Source: Dorea sp. CAG:317 (lineage in GTDB: Bacteria; Bacillota; Clostridia; Lachnospirales; Lachnospiraceae). From it: DNA of 19,160 nucleotides. This document shows positions 1-6,964 of this stretch, piece by piece. Numbering within the stretch: position 1 is the stretch's first letter; every line of letters starts with the position of its first letter. A model generated the notes under the pieces. It was not told the DNA's origin and searched no databases. It was given only the letters and a program-made list of their open reading frames with translations. The DNA lies in NCBI GenBank assembly GCA_000433535.1, contig FR892668.1, positions 112,962-132,121 of the forward strand. The letters are read 5' to 3'. Made by a program: the position numbers and the translations under genes.

Positions 1-97
1 AGGAATCTGCATGGCAAGTCCCGTAGCGTGGGTGCTTGCAGGAGGATTGCTTCTTCTGATGTATCGTTGGATTATGAAGAGCAGGAATTTATTATAA
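1..97 (+). CDS. C-terminal fragment of a membrane protein, probably MATE-family efflux transporter
   Basis: The frame open from base 2 gives 31 residues ending at TAA 95-97; the start lies outside the window. The fragment has one hydrophobic helix (VAWVLAGGLLLLMYRW) followed by a short basic tail (IMKSRNLL). The pattern of a small-residue and Pro-Trp rich helix just before a basic terminus resembles the last transmembrane segment of MATE-type multidrug/Na+ antiporters of Clostridia. That family call is an inference from a very short piece; another polytopic transporter is possible. No terminator hairpin is visible between this stop and pyrH. Confidence 0.45.
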   Translation, partial: GICMASPVAWVLAGGLLLLMYRWIMKSRNLL

Positions 98-155
98 TCT
101 GTACAGAAAGAATTTGTGATAATAGATAGAGATGCTTTTTTTTCGACAACAGTTA

Positions 156-164
156 TGCTATAAT
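156..164 (+). promoter_or_regulatory. Extended -10 promoter for the pyrH operon
   Basis: A perfect TATAAT (159-164) is preceded by TG at 156-157, the extended -10 arrangement. No good -35 lies 17 bp upstream: that position is a T-run at 136-141. The pyrH start is about 57 bp downstream. The same context, GTTATGCTATA, recurs before the cupin gene near 14804. Confidence 0.55.
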
Positions 165-220
165 CATTATAAATATGTGAAAGCATAAAGAGAAGAGAAA
201 ACAAGGAGCAAAGAGAACAC

Positions 221-916
221 ATGAAAAGAGTATTATTAAAACTCAGCGGGGAGGCTCTCGCAGGAGATAAAAAAACAGGATTTGACGAAGCTACTTGTAT
301 GGGAGTGGCACAGCAGGTGAAAAAACTGGTGGATGACGGTATTCAGGTTGCCATTGTAACAGGCGGCGGTAATTTCTGGAGAGGACGCACCAGCGAGACC
401 ATTGACCGGACAAAGGCAGATCAGATCGGAATGCTTGCTACCGTTATGAATTGTATTTATGTGTCTGATATTTTCCGCTATGCAGGAATGAAGACAGAAG
501 TATTTACACCGTTCGTATGCGGTGCATTTACTACTTTATTTTCTAAAGATGCAGCAGTAGAAGCATTAGACGAAGGAAAAGTTGTATTTTTTGCCGGCGG
601 TACAGGACATCCGTACTTCTCTACCGATACAGGAGCAGTTCTTCGCGCTATCGAGATTGAAGCAGATGCAATGTTGCTTGCTAAGGCAATCGACGGTATC
701 TATGACAGCGATCCGAAGGTGAACAAAGAAGCGAAGAAATATGACGAGATTTCCATTCAGGAGATCATTGATAAGAAATTAATGGCAGTCGATCTTACAG
801 CATCTATCATGTGTCTGGAGAATAAGATGCCGATGCTGGTGTTCGGATTGAATGAAGAGAACAGCATTGTAGAGACAATGACAGGAACATTTACAGGAAC
901 GAAAGTGACTGTGTAA
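221..916 (+). CDS. pyrH: UMP kinase
   Basis: Phosphorylates UMP to UDP with ATP in the cytoplasm, the committed step from UMP toward UTP and CTP; bacterial UMP kinases are hexameric amino-acid-kinase-fold enzymes, unrelated to eukaryotic UMP/CMP kinase. The 231 residues are close to the usual 235-245. The N-terminal KLSGEAL motif (about 7-13), the GGGNFWRGR glycine loop (about 48-56), the GTGHPYFSTDT segment (about 126-136) and the C-terminal ENKMPMLVF are all family hallmarks. The ATG at 221 has AAGGAG at 203-208, a slightly long spacing of 12. It is the first gene of the six-gene operon and lies 18 bp before frr, the usual bacterial pairing. Confidence 0.97.
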   Translation: MKRVLLKLSGEALAGDKKTGFDEATCMGVAQQVKKLVDDGIQVAIVTGGGNFWRGRTSETIDRTKADQIGMLATVMNCIYVSDIFRYAGMKTEVFTPFVCGAFTTLFSKDAAVEALDEGKVVFFAGGTGHPYFSTDTGAVLRAIEIEADAMLLAKAIDGIYDSDPKVNKEAKKYDEISIQEIIDKKLMAVDLTASIMCLENKMPMLVFGLNEENSIVETMTGTFTGTKVTV

Positions 917-934
917 ATAAGGGAGGAAAACACA

Positions 935-1486
935 ATGAACGAGAAATTAAACCATTACGAAGAAAAGATGAAAAAGACAATGGCGAATCTTGAGGGCGAG
1001 CTTGCTGCGATTCGTGCAGGTCGTGCAAACCCGAACGTTTTAAATAAGATCATGGTAGATTATTACGGAACTCCGACACCGATTCAGCAGGTAGGTAATG
1101 TATCAGTTCCGGAACCTCGTATGATTCAGATCCAGCCTTGGGAAAAAGCAATGGTAAAACAGATTGAAAAAGCAATTCAGACTTCTGATCTTGGAATCAA
1201 TCCTACAAATGACGGTTCTGTGATCCGCTTAGTGTTCCCGGAGCTTACAGAGGAGCGAAGAAAAGAGCTTGTTAAGGACGTAAAGAAAAAGGGCGAGGCT
1301 GCTAAGGTTGCAGTTCGTAATATCCGTCGTGACGGAAATGACGCGTTCAAGAAATTAAAAGGAAGCGATGTGTCAGAGGATGAGATTAAGGATATGGAAG
1401 ATGATCTTCAGAAACTGACAGATAAATTCATCAAAGAAATTGATAAAGCAGTAGAAGTAAAATCAAAAGAGGTTATGACAGTTTAG
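935..1486 (+). CDS. frr: Ribosome recycling factor
   Basis: Acts with EF-G to split the post-termination 70S complex so that ribosomes, mRNA and tRNA can be reused. The 183 residues are near the standard 185. The start resembles the family N-terminus, with a coiled helix, the motif IRAGRANPNVL (about 25-35), VDYYGTPTPIQQ (about 41-52), and the long charged C-terminal helices with VRNIRRDGND. The ATG at 935 is preceded by GGGAGG. It sits between pyrH and uppS, as in most Firmicutes. Nothing is unusual in the protein. Confidence 0.97.
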   Translation: MNEKLNHYEEKMKKTMANLEGELAAIRAGRANPNVLNKIMVDYYGTPTPIQQVGNVSVPEPRMIQIQPWEKAMVKQIEKAIQTSDLGINPTNDGSVIRLVFPELTEERRKELVKDVKKKGEAAKVAVRNIRRDGNDAFKKLKGSDVSEDEIKDMEDDLQKLTDKFIKEIDKAVEVKSKEVMTV

Positions 1487-1495
1487 GAAAAAGCA

Positions 1496-1532
1496 GGGGA
1501 CAGAAGCCAAAGGAATTTTGGAGGCTGTCCTC
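1496..1532 (+). other. Hairpin in the frr-uppS gap
   Basis: GGGGACAG (1496-1503) pairs with CTGTCCTC (1525-1532, one G-T pair). A 3x3 purine-rich internal loop follows, then CCAAA (1507-1511) pairs with TTTGG (1517-1521) around a 5-nt loop. No T-run follows, so this is not a terminator. It ends 10 nt before the uppS Shine-Dalgarno sequence at 1542-1547. A role in mRNA processing or in tuning uppS translation is only inference. Confidence 0.5.
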
Positions 1533-1555
1533 AGTTCATGGAAGGAGTAAATTTT

Positions 1556-2275
1556 ATGAAAATTCCTGCACATATTGCGATTATACTGGACGGAAACGGA
1601 AGATGGGCAAAGGCAAAAGGAATGCCGAGAAATTACGGTCATGCTCAGGGGAGTAAGAATGTGGAGAGAATCTGTGAAGAAGCGTATCGTATGGGCGTAA
1701 AATATCTGACCGTGTATGCCTTTTCTACAGAGAACTGGAACCGTCCGAAAGATGAAGTTGACGCATTGATGAAGCTGTTGCGTAATTATATGAAAACCTG
1801 TCTTAAGACTGCGGCAAAAAATGATATGAAAGTCCGTGTGATCGGTGATAAGACAGGTCTGGATGAAGATATTAGAAATAGAATCGCAGAACTTGAAGAA
1901 GCGACAAAGGACAACGGCGGTTTGAATTTTCAGATTGCTTTAAATTACGGAAGCAGAGACGAGATTGTGCGTGCAGTAAGAAGGGTTTCGGAAGATGTAA
2001 AAGAAGGAAAGGTTAAGCCGGAAGACATTGATGAGAAGATGTTTGAGACATATTTGGACACGCACGGTATTCCGGACCCAGATCTGATGATCCGAACAAG
2101 CGGCGAGCTGCGTCTGTCTAATTATCTGCTGTGGCAGTTAGCTTATACAGAGTTCTATTTTACAGATATTCCGTGGCCGGATTTCACGAAAGAAGAATTA
2201 AGTAAGGCTATTGAGCAGTATAATAGAAGAGACAGAAGATACGGAGGCGTAAAGGAGGCACAGGAAGATGTTTAA
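1556..2275 (+). CDS. uppS: Isoprenyl transferase (undecaprenyl diphosphate synthase)
   Basis: Cis-prenyltransferase that extends farnesyl diphosphate with isopentenyl diphosphate to the C55 carrier used for peptidoglycan and wall polymer export. The catalytic P-loop-like ILDGNGRWAK (about 10-19, Asp12) is intact, as are FSTENWNRP, the ALNYGSRDEI segment and the C-terminal DLMIRTSGELRLSN/FTDIPWPDF signature. An upstream in-frame ATG at 1538 would add six residues. The ATG at 1556 is preferred because AAGGAG (1542-1547) lies 8 nt before it and the protein then starts directly at the conserved core. The stop overlaps cdsA by 8 nt, suggesting translational coupling. Confidence 0.95.
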   Translation: MKIPAHIAIILDGNGRWAKAKGMPRNYGHAQGSKNVERICEEAYRMGVKYLTVYAFSTENWNRPKDEVDALMKLLRNYMKTCLKTAAKNDMKVRVIGDKTGLDEDIRNRIAELEEATKDNGGLNFQIALNYGSRDEIVRAVRRVSEDVKEGKVKPEDIDEKMFETYLDTHGIPDPDLMIRTSGELRLSNYLLWQLAYTEFYFTDIPWPDFTKEELSKAIEQYNRRDRRYGGVKEAQEDV

Positions 2276-3074
2276 AGAGAGATTGATCAGCGGGATTGTG
2301 ATGGTGATCATACTGATTGCGACCGTGGGATACGGAGGAAATGTTCTGTTTGCGGTTGTCGGTATTGTCAGTCTGATCGGGATGTCTGAATTATATAAAG
2401 TATTTAAAGTAGAAAATAAGGCGCTTGGTGTGACGGGATATCTTGCTGCAATTGCCTATTATGCGATGCTTCTTTTGGAGAAGACAGAGTGGATGATTCC
2501 GCTGACACTGTTATTCCTGATTCTCGTAATGGCTGTGTATGTGTTTACTTACCCGATCTTTACAGCAGAGCAGGTGATGGCAGTCTTTTTCGGATTTTTC
2601 TATGTGTCCGTGATGCTGTCTTATGTCTATCAGACAAGAATGCTTGCAGAAGGTGCAGTTCTTGTATGGCTTATCTTCTTAAGCTCATGGGGCTGTGATA
2701 CCTGTGCATATTGTGTGGGAGTCTTATTTGGAAAACATAAAATGGCGCCGAAATTAAGCCCGAAGAAATCAATCGAAGGAGGTGTGGGCGGCGTTTTAGG
2801 CGCAGCACTTCTGGGGGCGCTTTTTGCACTTGCAGTTAATCAGTGGGCAGGAGTTACCGTGAATCCTCTCCAGTATGCGCTGATCTGCGGTGTGGGCGGT
2901 ATGATTTCCCAGATTGGTGATCTTGCGGCTTCCGGAATTAAGAGAAACCATGGCATCAAAGATTATGGAAAACTGATTCCCGGTCACGGCGGCATTCTGG
3001 ATCGATTTGACAGCGTGATTATTACTGCACCGATTATCTATTATCTCAGCATGATATTGGGAGGTACACTATGA
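2268..3074 (+). CDS. cdsA: Phosphatidate cytidylyltransferase (CDP-diglyceride synthase)
   Basis: Integral membrane enzyme that converts phosphatidic acid and CTP to CDP-diacylglycerol, the precursor of the anionic phospholipids and cardiolipin. At 268 residues it has normal length and is hydrophobic throughout, with about seven or eight transmembrane segments. The family signature near the C-terminus is complete: SPKKSIEGGVGG (about 164-175), SQIGDLAASGIKR and GKLIPGHGGILDRFDS. The ATG at 2268 lies inside the end of uppS, and the stop overlaps the dxr start as ATGA (3071-3074), so the three genes are probably coupled in translation. Confidence 0.96.
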   Translation: MFKERLISGIVMVIILIATVGYGGNVLFAVVGIVSLIGMSELYKVFKVENKALGVTGYLAAIAYYAMLLLEKTEWMIPLTLLFLILVMAVYVFTYPIFTAEQVMAVFFGFFYVSVMLSYVYQTRMLAEGAVLVWLIFLSSWGCDTCAYCVGVLFGKHKMAPKLSPKKSIEGGVGGVLGAALLGALFALAVNQWAGVTVNPLQYALICGVGGMISQIGDLAASGIKRNHGIKDYGKLIPGHGGILDRFDSVIITAPIIYYLSMILGGTL

Positions 3075-4213
3075 AACAGATAGCGATCTTAGGTTCGACC
3101 GGTTCTATCGGTACTCAGACACTGGAAGTTGTGAGAGAAAATGGAGATATTCAAGTCCTTGCTATGGCAGCCGGAAATAATATTGGGCTTCTGGAAGATC
3201 AGATTCGGGAGTTTCATCCAAAGCTTGTGGCTGTGTGGTCAGAAGAAAAGGCAAAAGAATTAAGAGACCGGATTAAGGATACCGATACAGAAGTAATGTG
3301 TGGCATGGATGGACTGATCGCTGTATCAGTTTATGAAGATGTGGAAATACTAGTGACAGCTATTGTGGGGATGATCGGAATACGTCCGACGATTGAAGCA
3401 ATCAAGGCAGGAAAACACATAGCACTTGCAAATAAAGAGACTTTGGTGACAGCCGGACATATTATTATGCCGCTTGCAAAGGAATACGGAGTATCCATTC
3501 TTCCGGTAGACAGCGAGCACAGTGCAATCTTCCAGTCCCTTCAGGGGAATGAACACAAGAGCATTCATAAGATCCTTCTTACAGCATCCGGCGGGCCGTT
3601 CCGCGGAAAGAAGGAAGAGGATCTGTTGAATATTAAGGTGGAAGATGCCTTAAAGCATCCGAACTGGACAATGGGGCAGAAGATTACAATTGATTCTTCC
3701 ACCATGATCAATAAAGGCTTGGAAGTGATCGAGGCAAAATGGCTGTTTGATGTGGATGTGGATCAAGTACAGGTTGTTGTGCAGCCGCAGAGTATCATTC
3801 ATTCTATGGTAGAATATATAGACGGGGCAATCATGGCAGAGCTGGGAACACCGGATATGAAGCTTCCTATTCAATATGCGCTCTATTATCCGGAGAGAAG
3901 ATATCTTCCGGGCGAGCGCCTGGATTTCTGGAGCCTTGGAAAAATTGATTTTGAAAAACCGGATATGAAGACATTTTATGGTCTGACACTTGCTTATGAG
4001 GCGGGCAGAAAAGGAGGAAGTCTGCCAACGGTATTCAATGCTGCCAATGAGCTTGCGGTGAGTAAATTCTTAAACCGGGAGATCAAATATCTTGAGATCA
4101 TGGAGATCGTGGAAGATTGTATGAGAGCCCATCAAAATATCGAACATCCAACGCTTGAGCAGATACTGGATACAGAAAAGGCAACGTATGAGCGAATCGA
4201 AAGCAGGAGGTAA
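3071..4213 (+). CDS. dxr: 1-deoxy-D-xylulose 5-phosphate reductoisomerase
   Basis: NADPH-dependent rearrangement and reduction of DXP to 2-C-methyl-D-erythritol 4-phosphate, the first committed step of the MEP isoprenoid pathway and the target of fosmidomycin. The 380 residues match the family. The NADPH-binding GSTGSIG loop is at about 8-14, followed by LANKETLV, the metal-binding VDSEHSAIFQ segment, and the SSTMINKGLEVIEA active-site region. It feeds the same isoprenoid flux used by uppS two genes upstream. Its final codons carry the AGGAGG (4205-4210) that serves rseP. Confidence 0.97.
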   Translation: MKQIAILGSTGSIGTQTLEVVRENGDIQVLAMAAGNNIGLLEDQIREFHPKLVAVWSEEKAKELRDRIKDTDTEVMCGMDGLIAVSVYEDVEILVTAIVGMIGIRPTIEAIKAGKHIALANKETLVTAGHIIMPLAKEYGVSILPVDSEHSAIFQSLQGNEHKSIHKILLTASGGPFRGKKEEDLLNIKVEDALKHPNWTMGQKITIDSSTMINKGLEVIEAKWLFDVDVDQVQVVVQPQSIIHSMVEYIDGAIMAELGTPDMKLPIQYALYYPERRYLPGERLDFWSLGKIDFEKPDMKTFYGLTLAYEAGRKGGSLPTVFNAANELAVSKFLNREIKYLEIMEIVEDCMRAHQNIEHPTLEQILDTEKATYERIESRR

Positions 4214-4220
4214 TCTTTAG

Positions 4221-5252
4221 TTGGGTATTATATTAGCAATTTTAATGTTCAGCTTTATTGTATTTTTTCATGAACTTGGACATTTTACATTGGCAAAAAA
4301 GAACGGCATCGATGTGGAAGAATTCGCTATCGGTATGGGACCGAATCTTTTTGCCAAAGAATATAAGGGAACAAAATATTGTATTAAATTGCTGCCGATC
4401 GGCGGCTTGTGCATGATGGGTGAGGATGAAGAGGCAACCGATGCGCCGGGAAATTTTAATAATAAATCGGTGTGGGCACGAATCAGTGTGATCGCGGCTG
4501 GGCCGGTGTTTAACTTTATTCTTGCGTTTGTGGCAGCTGTGGTCTTAATTTTGATGATCGGTATTGACAAACCTGTGGTCGGGGCGGTGGAACAAGGATT
4601 CCCGGCGGCTGGAGCAGGATTAAAAGAGGGAGATGTGATTACCGGTATCGGTGGTGAGAAGGTACACATTTTCCGCGAGATTTCTTCCTATAATCAGTTC
4701 CATCAGGGAGAGACAACGGAAATTACATTTTTAAGGGACGGAGTGGAAAGAGGTGTTGTTCTGACGCCTCAGTTTGACGATTCCCTTGGTTACTATAAAT
4801 TCGGTATCGGTGCAACACCGAATGAGAAAGCGACAGTTTTTGAAAGCCTTCAATACGGTCTCTATGAAGTAAAGTATTGGATTGAAGTGACGATTGACAG
4901 TTTGAAGATGCTTGTGACAGGTCAGATTGGGTTTGATCAGCTGTCCGGTCCGGTAGGAATCGTAGATGTAGTAGATGATTCCTATCAACAGAGCAAAGCA
5001 TATGGAGCGAAGATTGTATTTGCACAGCTTCTCTATATCGGCATTTTGATATCCGCCAACCTGGGCGTTATGAACTTGCTTCCGCTTCCGGCGTTGGATG
5101 GAGGCAGACTGGTGTTCCTCTTCGTTGAGGCGGTGAGAAAGAAGAGGATTCCGCCGGAGAAAGAGGCATATGTTCACATGGTGGGTATCGCACTTCTCAT
5201 GTTATTGATGGTAGTCGTTATGTTCAATGATATCCGCAGAGTATTCTTTTAA
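4221..5252 (+). CDS. rseP: RIP metalloprotease RseP (site-2 protease)
   Basis: Membrane zinc protease that cleaves transmembrane substrates such as anti-sigma factors and signal peptide remnants inside the bilayer. The first transmembrane segment holds HELGH (His17, Glu18, His21). A single PDZ domain lies around 115-185 (GLKEGDVITGIGGEKV). The third metal ligand is in PLPALDGGRLVF (Asp293). The gene has 343 codons and begins with TTG at 4221, fixed by AGGAGG at 4205-4210 with 10-nt spacing and by the conserved N-terminus. It is the last gene of the operon here; in many related genomes ispG or proS follows, but here a strong terminator does. Confidence 0.96.
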   Translation: MGIILAILMFSFIVFFHELGHFTLAKKNGIDVEEFAIGMGPNLFAKEYKGTKYCIKLLPIGGLCMMGEDEEATDAPGNFNNKSVWARISVIAAGPVFNFILAFVAAVVLILMIGIDKPVVGAVEQGFPAAGAGLKEGDVITGIGGEKVHIFREISSYNQFHQGETTEITFLRDGVERGVVLTPQFDDSLGYYKFGIGATPNEKATVFESLQYGLYEVKYWIEVTIDSLKMLVTGQIGFDQLSGPVGIVDVVDDSYQQSKAYGAKIVFAQLLYIGILISANLGVMNLLPLPALDGGRLVFLFVEAVRKKRIPPEKEAYVHMVGIALLMLLMVVVMFNDIRRVFF

Positions 5253-5293
5253 TAAAAAGCAAAACGAAAGTTCAATGTGAACACTACATCATG

Positions 5294-5341
5294 AAAGACA
5301 TCAAGAAAAGTATTTTTTCTACTTTCCTTGGTGTCTTTTTT
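5294..5341 (+). terminator. Strong factor-independent terminator of the pyrH-rseP operon
   Basis: Arms 5294-5312 and 5320-5338 pair at 18 of 19 positions (one A-C mismatch, one G-T pair) around a 7-nt loop, and the right arm runs into a T-tract at 5336-5341. It starts 41 bp after the rseP stop and marks the boundary between the housekeeping operon and the accessory block. Confidence 0.92.
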
Positions 5342-5394
5342 GAGTAATAAAGAAATATAATCGAATAGTTGCAATCGGAGTTCTTCTGATTGTG

Positions 5395-5423
5395 TTGACA
5401 TTTCTTATATGTAAAAGTATAAT
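5395..5423 (+). promoter_or_regulatory. Consensus sigma-A promoter for the TetR-flavodoxin operon
   Basis: TTGACA (5395-5400), a 17-bp spacer and TATAAT (5418-5423) match the housekeeping consensus at every hexamer position. The start point should fall near 5430, at the first repeat of the operator array. Such a strong promoter suggests control by repression. Confidence 0.88.
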
Positions 5424-5428
5424 CCATA

Positions 5429-5476
5429 TTATATAAACAACTTATATAAATAATTTATACAAAGAGATTATATAAA
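5429..5476 (+). repeat. Four tandem 13-bp repeats, probable operator array
   Basis: The 9-mer TTATATAAA occurs at 5429, 5442 and 5468, and a one-mismatch copy TTATACAAA at 5455, so four units lie at an exact 13-bp period with variable 4-bp linkers (CAAC, TAAT, GAGA). Each perfect unit contains the palindrome TTATATAA. A 15-bp perfect palindrome with one central base (5445-5459) spans the second and third units. The array covers the predicted transcription start and leader, and ends 8 bp before the TetR Shine-Dalgarno sequence. The likely ligand is the TetR protein encoded next; that is inference. Confidence 0.8.
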
Positions 5477-5498
5477 TGGATTGCAAGGAGGTTACAAA

Positions 5499-6065
5499 AT
5501 GCCAAAGCAACGAATAACAAAAAATATGGTCGTAGATGCTGCTTTTAAAATTGCCCGTCAAAGAGGTATGGAACAGGTCTTGGTCAAAAATATTGCAGAC
5601 GAGCTGGGGTGTTCGGTACAGCCTATTTACAGTTACTGCAAAAATATGGACGGACTTCGCGAAGAGGTCGGTCATAAAGCAAGAGATTTTATTCAGGAGT
5701 ACATTGTTTCTCATATTGATAAAAATGATCTGTTTCGCAGTACAGGAAGAGCATATATTCAGCTTGCGAAAGAAGAGGCTCACATTCTGAAAATCTTTAT
5801 TTTGCAGAAACGCAGAAACATTTCCTCACTGAAAGACATATATGAAATGGAAACAAATCCGCAGATAGCACAAGCGATTGCAGAAGATTTGGATATTAAT
5901 GTCGAGACCGCAAGACATCTTCATTTGAATATGTTAATCTACACGATTGGTCTTGGTACGATTTTTTCGGTATCCTCACCGGGAATACCGATTGAAGAGA
6001 TTTTTTTACAGCAGGAACAGGCACATCAGGCATTTGTCAATGATGTTTTAAGAAGGAGGGATTAA
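5499..6065 (+). CDS. TetR/AcrR-family transcriptional regulator
   Basis: Probable autoregulating repressor of 188 residues. The N-terminal DNA-binding domain is clear: the helix MVVDAAFKIARQRG is followed by the helix-turn-helix VKNIADELGCSVQPIYSYCKNMDGL (about 29-53). The C-terminal ligand domain (about 60-188) is mostly helical and not assignable to a ligand. A TTG at 5481 would add six residues, but the ATG at 5499 is chosen because AAGGAGG (5485-5491) lies 7 nt before it. The gene is 4 bp from the flavodoxin-like gene, so the two form one operon under the consensus promoter and repeat array. It may also control the ABC pair downstream. Confidence 0.9.
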   Translation: MPKQRITKNMVVDAAFKIARQRGMEQVLVKNIADELGCSVQPIYSYCKNMDGLREEVGHKARDFIQEYIVSHIDKNDLFRSTGRAYIQLAKEEAHILKIFILQKRRNISSLKDIYEMETNPQIAQAIAEDLDINVETARHLHLNMLIYTIGLGTIFSVSSPGIPIEEIFLQQEQAHQAFVNDVLRRRD

Positions 6066-6069
6066 AACG

Positions 6070-6597
6070 ATGAAAACAGCAGTAATTTATCATTCCCAAA
6101 CAGGTTTTACGAGGAAATATGCGGAATGGATATCTGAAGCGACAGGTGCAGATTGTTTTGAACTCAGAAACGTTAAAAAGCAAGAATTTGATAGATACGA
6201 TGCTATTGTTTTTGGCGGTTGGGCGTGTGCAGGCAGGATCAGCAAAATATCGTGGTTCAAGTCTAATATAGATAAATGGTCGGATAAAATATTGATTGCT
6301 TTCTGTACGGGCGGAAGTCCTTTCGAGAGTCCGCAAATCACTCCTTTTTTGCTTGGCAATTTCAGCGAAGCGGAACGGGAAAAGGTTCATGTGTTTTATT
6401 GCCCTGGCGGTTTTAACTATGAAAAAATGTCAGCAGGCTCAAAGCTGATGATGAAAATGTTTCAAAAAATGGTTGGTGCAAAAAAGGATAAAACCGAAGA
6501 CGATATTAAAATGCTGAAAATGATTTCACATTCATACGATATTTCTGATAAGAAATATATAGAGCCGATTATTAAACTGATATCTAAAGAAAAGTAA
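6070..6597 (+). CDS. Flavodoxin domain protein (HemG/Flavodoxin_5-like)
   Basis: Probable FMN-binding redox protein of 175 residues. The start has the flavodoxin phosphate-loop pattern: a beta strand followed by YHSQTGFTRKYAEWI (about 7-21), matching the S/T-x-T-G-x-T theme. The strand YDAIVFGGWACAGRI (about 39-53) corresponds to the next flavin-contacting loop. The C-terminal stretch KLMMKMFQKMVGAKKDKTEDD resembles the same region of menaquinone-dependent protoporphyrinogen oxidase HemG and relatives. Whether it acts in heme metabolism is unknown, because no heme genes are nearby. AAGGAGG (6053-6059) precedes the ATG. Co-transcription with TetR suggests a stress or quinone/redox response. 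Confidence 0.82.
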   Translation: MKTAVIYHSQTGFTRKYAEWISEATGADCFELRNVKKQEFDRYDAIVFGGWACAGRISKISWFKSNIDKWSDKILIAFCTGGSPFESPQITPFLLGNFSEAEREKVHVFYCPGGFNYEKMSAGSKLMMKMFQKMVGAKKDKTEDDIKMLKMISHSYDISDKKYIEPIIKLISKEK

Positions 6598-6632
6598 TAT
6601 ACACAAGAAAACATAAATGATGTTACATCTCA

Positions 6633-6664
6633 ACGAATCGTTTGTAACCCACTCAACGGTTCGT
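6633..6664 (+). other. Hairpin after the flavodoxin-like gene
   Basis: ACGAATCGTT (6633-6642) pairs with AACGGTTCGT (6655-6664), ten pairs with one G-T, around a 12-nt loop. A T-run is lacking downstream (GTGTGTATTGTT), so it is at best a weak terminator of the TetR-flavodoxin transcript. Confidence 0.4.
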
Positions 6665-6686
6665 GTGTGTATTGTTAGAAGATCTA

Positions 6687-6695
6687 TGTTATACT
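6687..6695 (+). promoter_or_regulatory. Possible extended -10 promoter before the ABC exporter
   Basis: TG (6687-6688), one base, then TATACT (6690-6695) forms an extended -10 without a recognisable -35. It would start transcription near 6702, about 260 bp before the ABC ATPase, leaving a long leader that includes the small ORF at 6789. If it is not used, the exporter depends on read-through from the TetR promoter. Confidence 0.35.
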
Positions 6696-6788
6696 GAAAT
6701 CAAGAATATTATCATCCAAAAGGATTACACTCTTGTAAGGCAAAATACAGTTTTTATACTTGCAGCATCATTATAAGGAGATCGTGAA

Positions 6789-6904
6789 ATGACATTTGCA
6801 GAAAAATATCACAGGGCATTTGTTTAATCTTGTTTGCAATTATTGTCCGCTACGGTGTAGAATTGGAACAAAATGTAAGGAAAAATAAAATGCAGGCAGG
6901 GTAG
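6789..6904 (+). pseudogene. Short ORFs, possible gene remnant or leader peptide
   Basis: An ATG at 6789 has a well-placed AAGGAG (6775-6780, 8-nt spacing) but reads only 12 codons (MTFAEKYHRAFV) to TAA at 6825-6827. In another frame, 6796-6888 reads to a cysteine-rich end, CNYCPLRCRIGTKCKEK, with no good start. The third frame reads a hydrophobic stretch ending at TAG 6902-6904. A good initiation site followed by switching frames fits a decayed or frameshifted small gene. A genuine 12-residue leader peptide for the ABC genes is the alternative. The rest of the 367-bp gap 6598-6964 holds only the hairpin and weak promoter listed separately. Confidence 0.3.
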
Positions 6905-6964
6905 CTTGATTGATACAAAGTGAATTTTTGGAAGAGCATCTGTCTTCGGAAGGAGTGATGGGAT

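Noticed and set aside
1538..1555. Upstream ATG start for uppS
   Set aside because: It adds six non-conserved residues, and the AAGGAG between the two ATGs is well placed only for 1556.
4268..5177. Long minus-strand open frames (100-148 codons) within rseP
   Set aside because: They lie fully opposite the well-conserved rseP gene, have no recognisable domains or ribosome sites, and are antisense shadows.
5429..5476. The AT-rich repeats as a plasmid-type iteron origin or CRISPR array
   Set aside because: There is no replication initiator or cas gene, the linkers are only 4 bp, and the position on a promoter start fits an operator.
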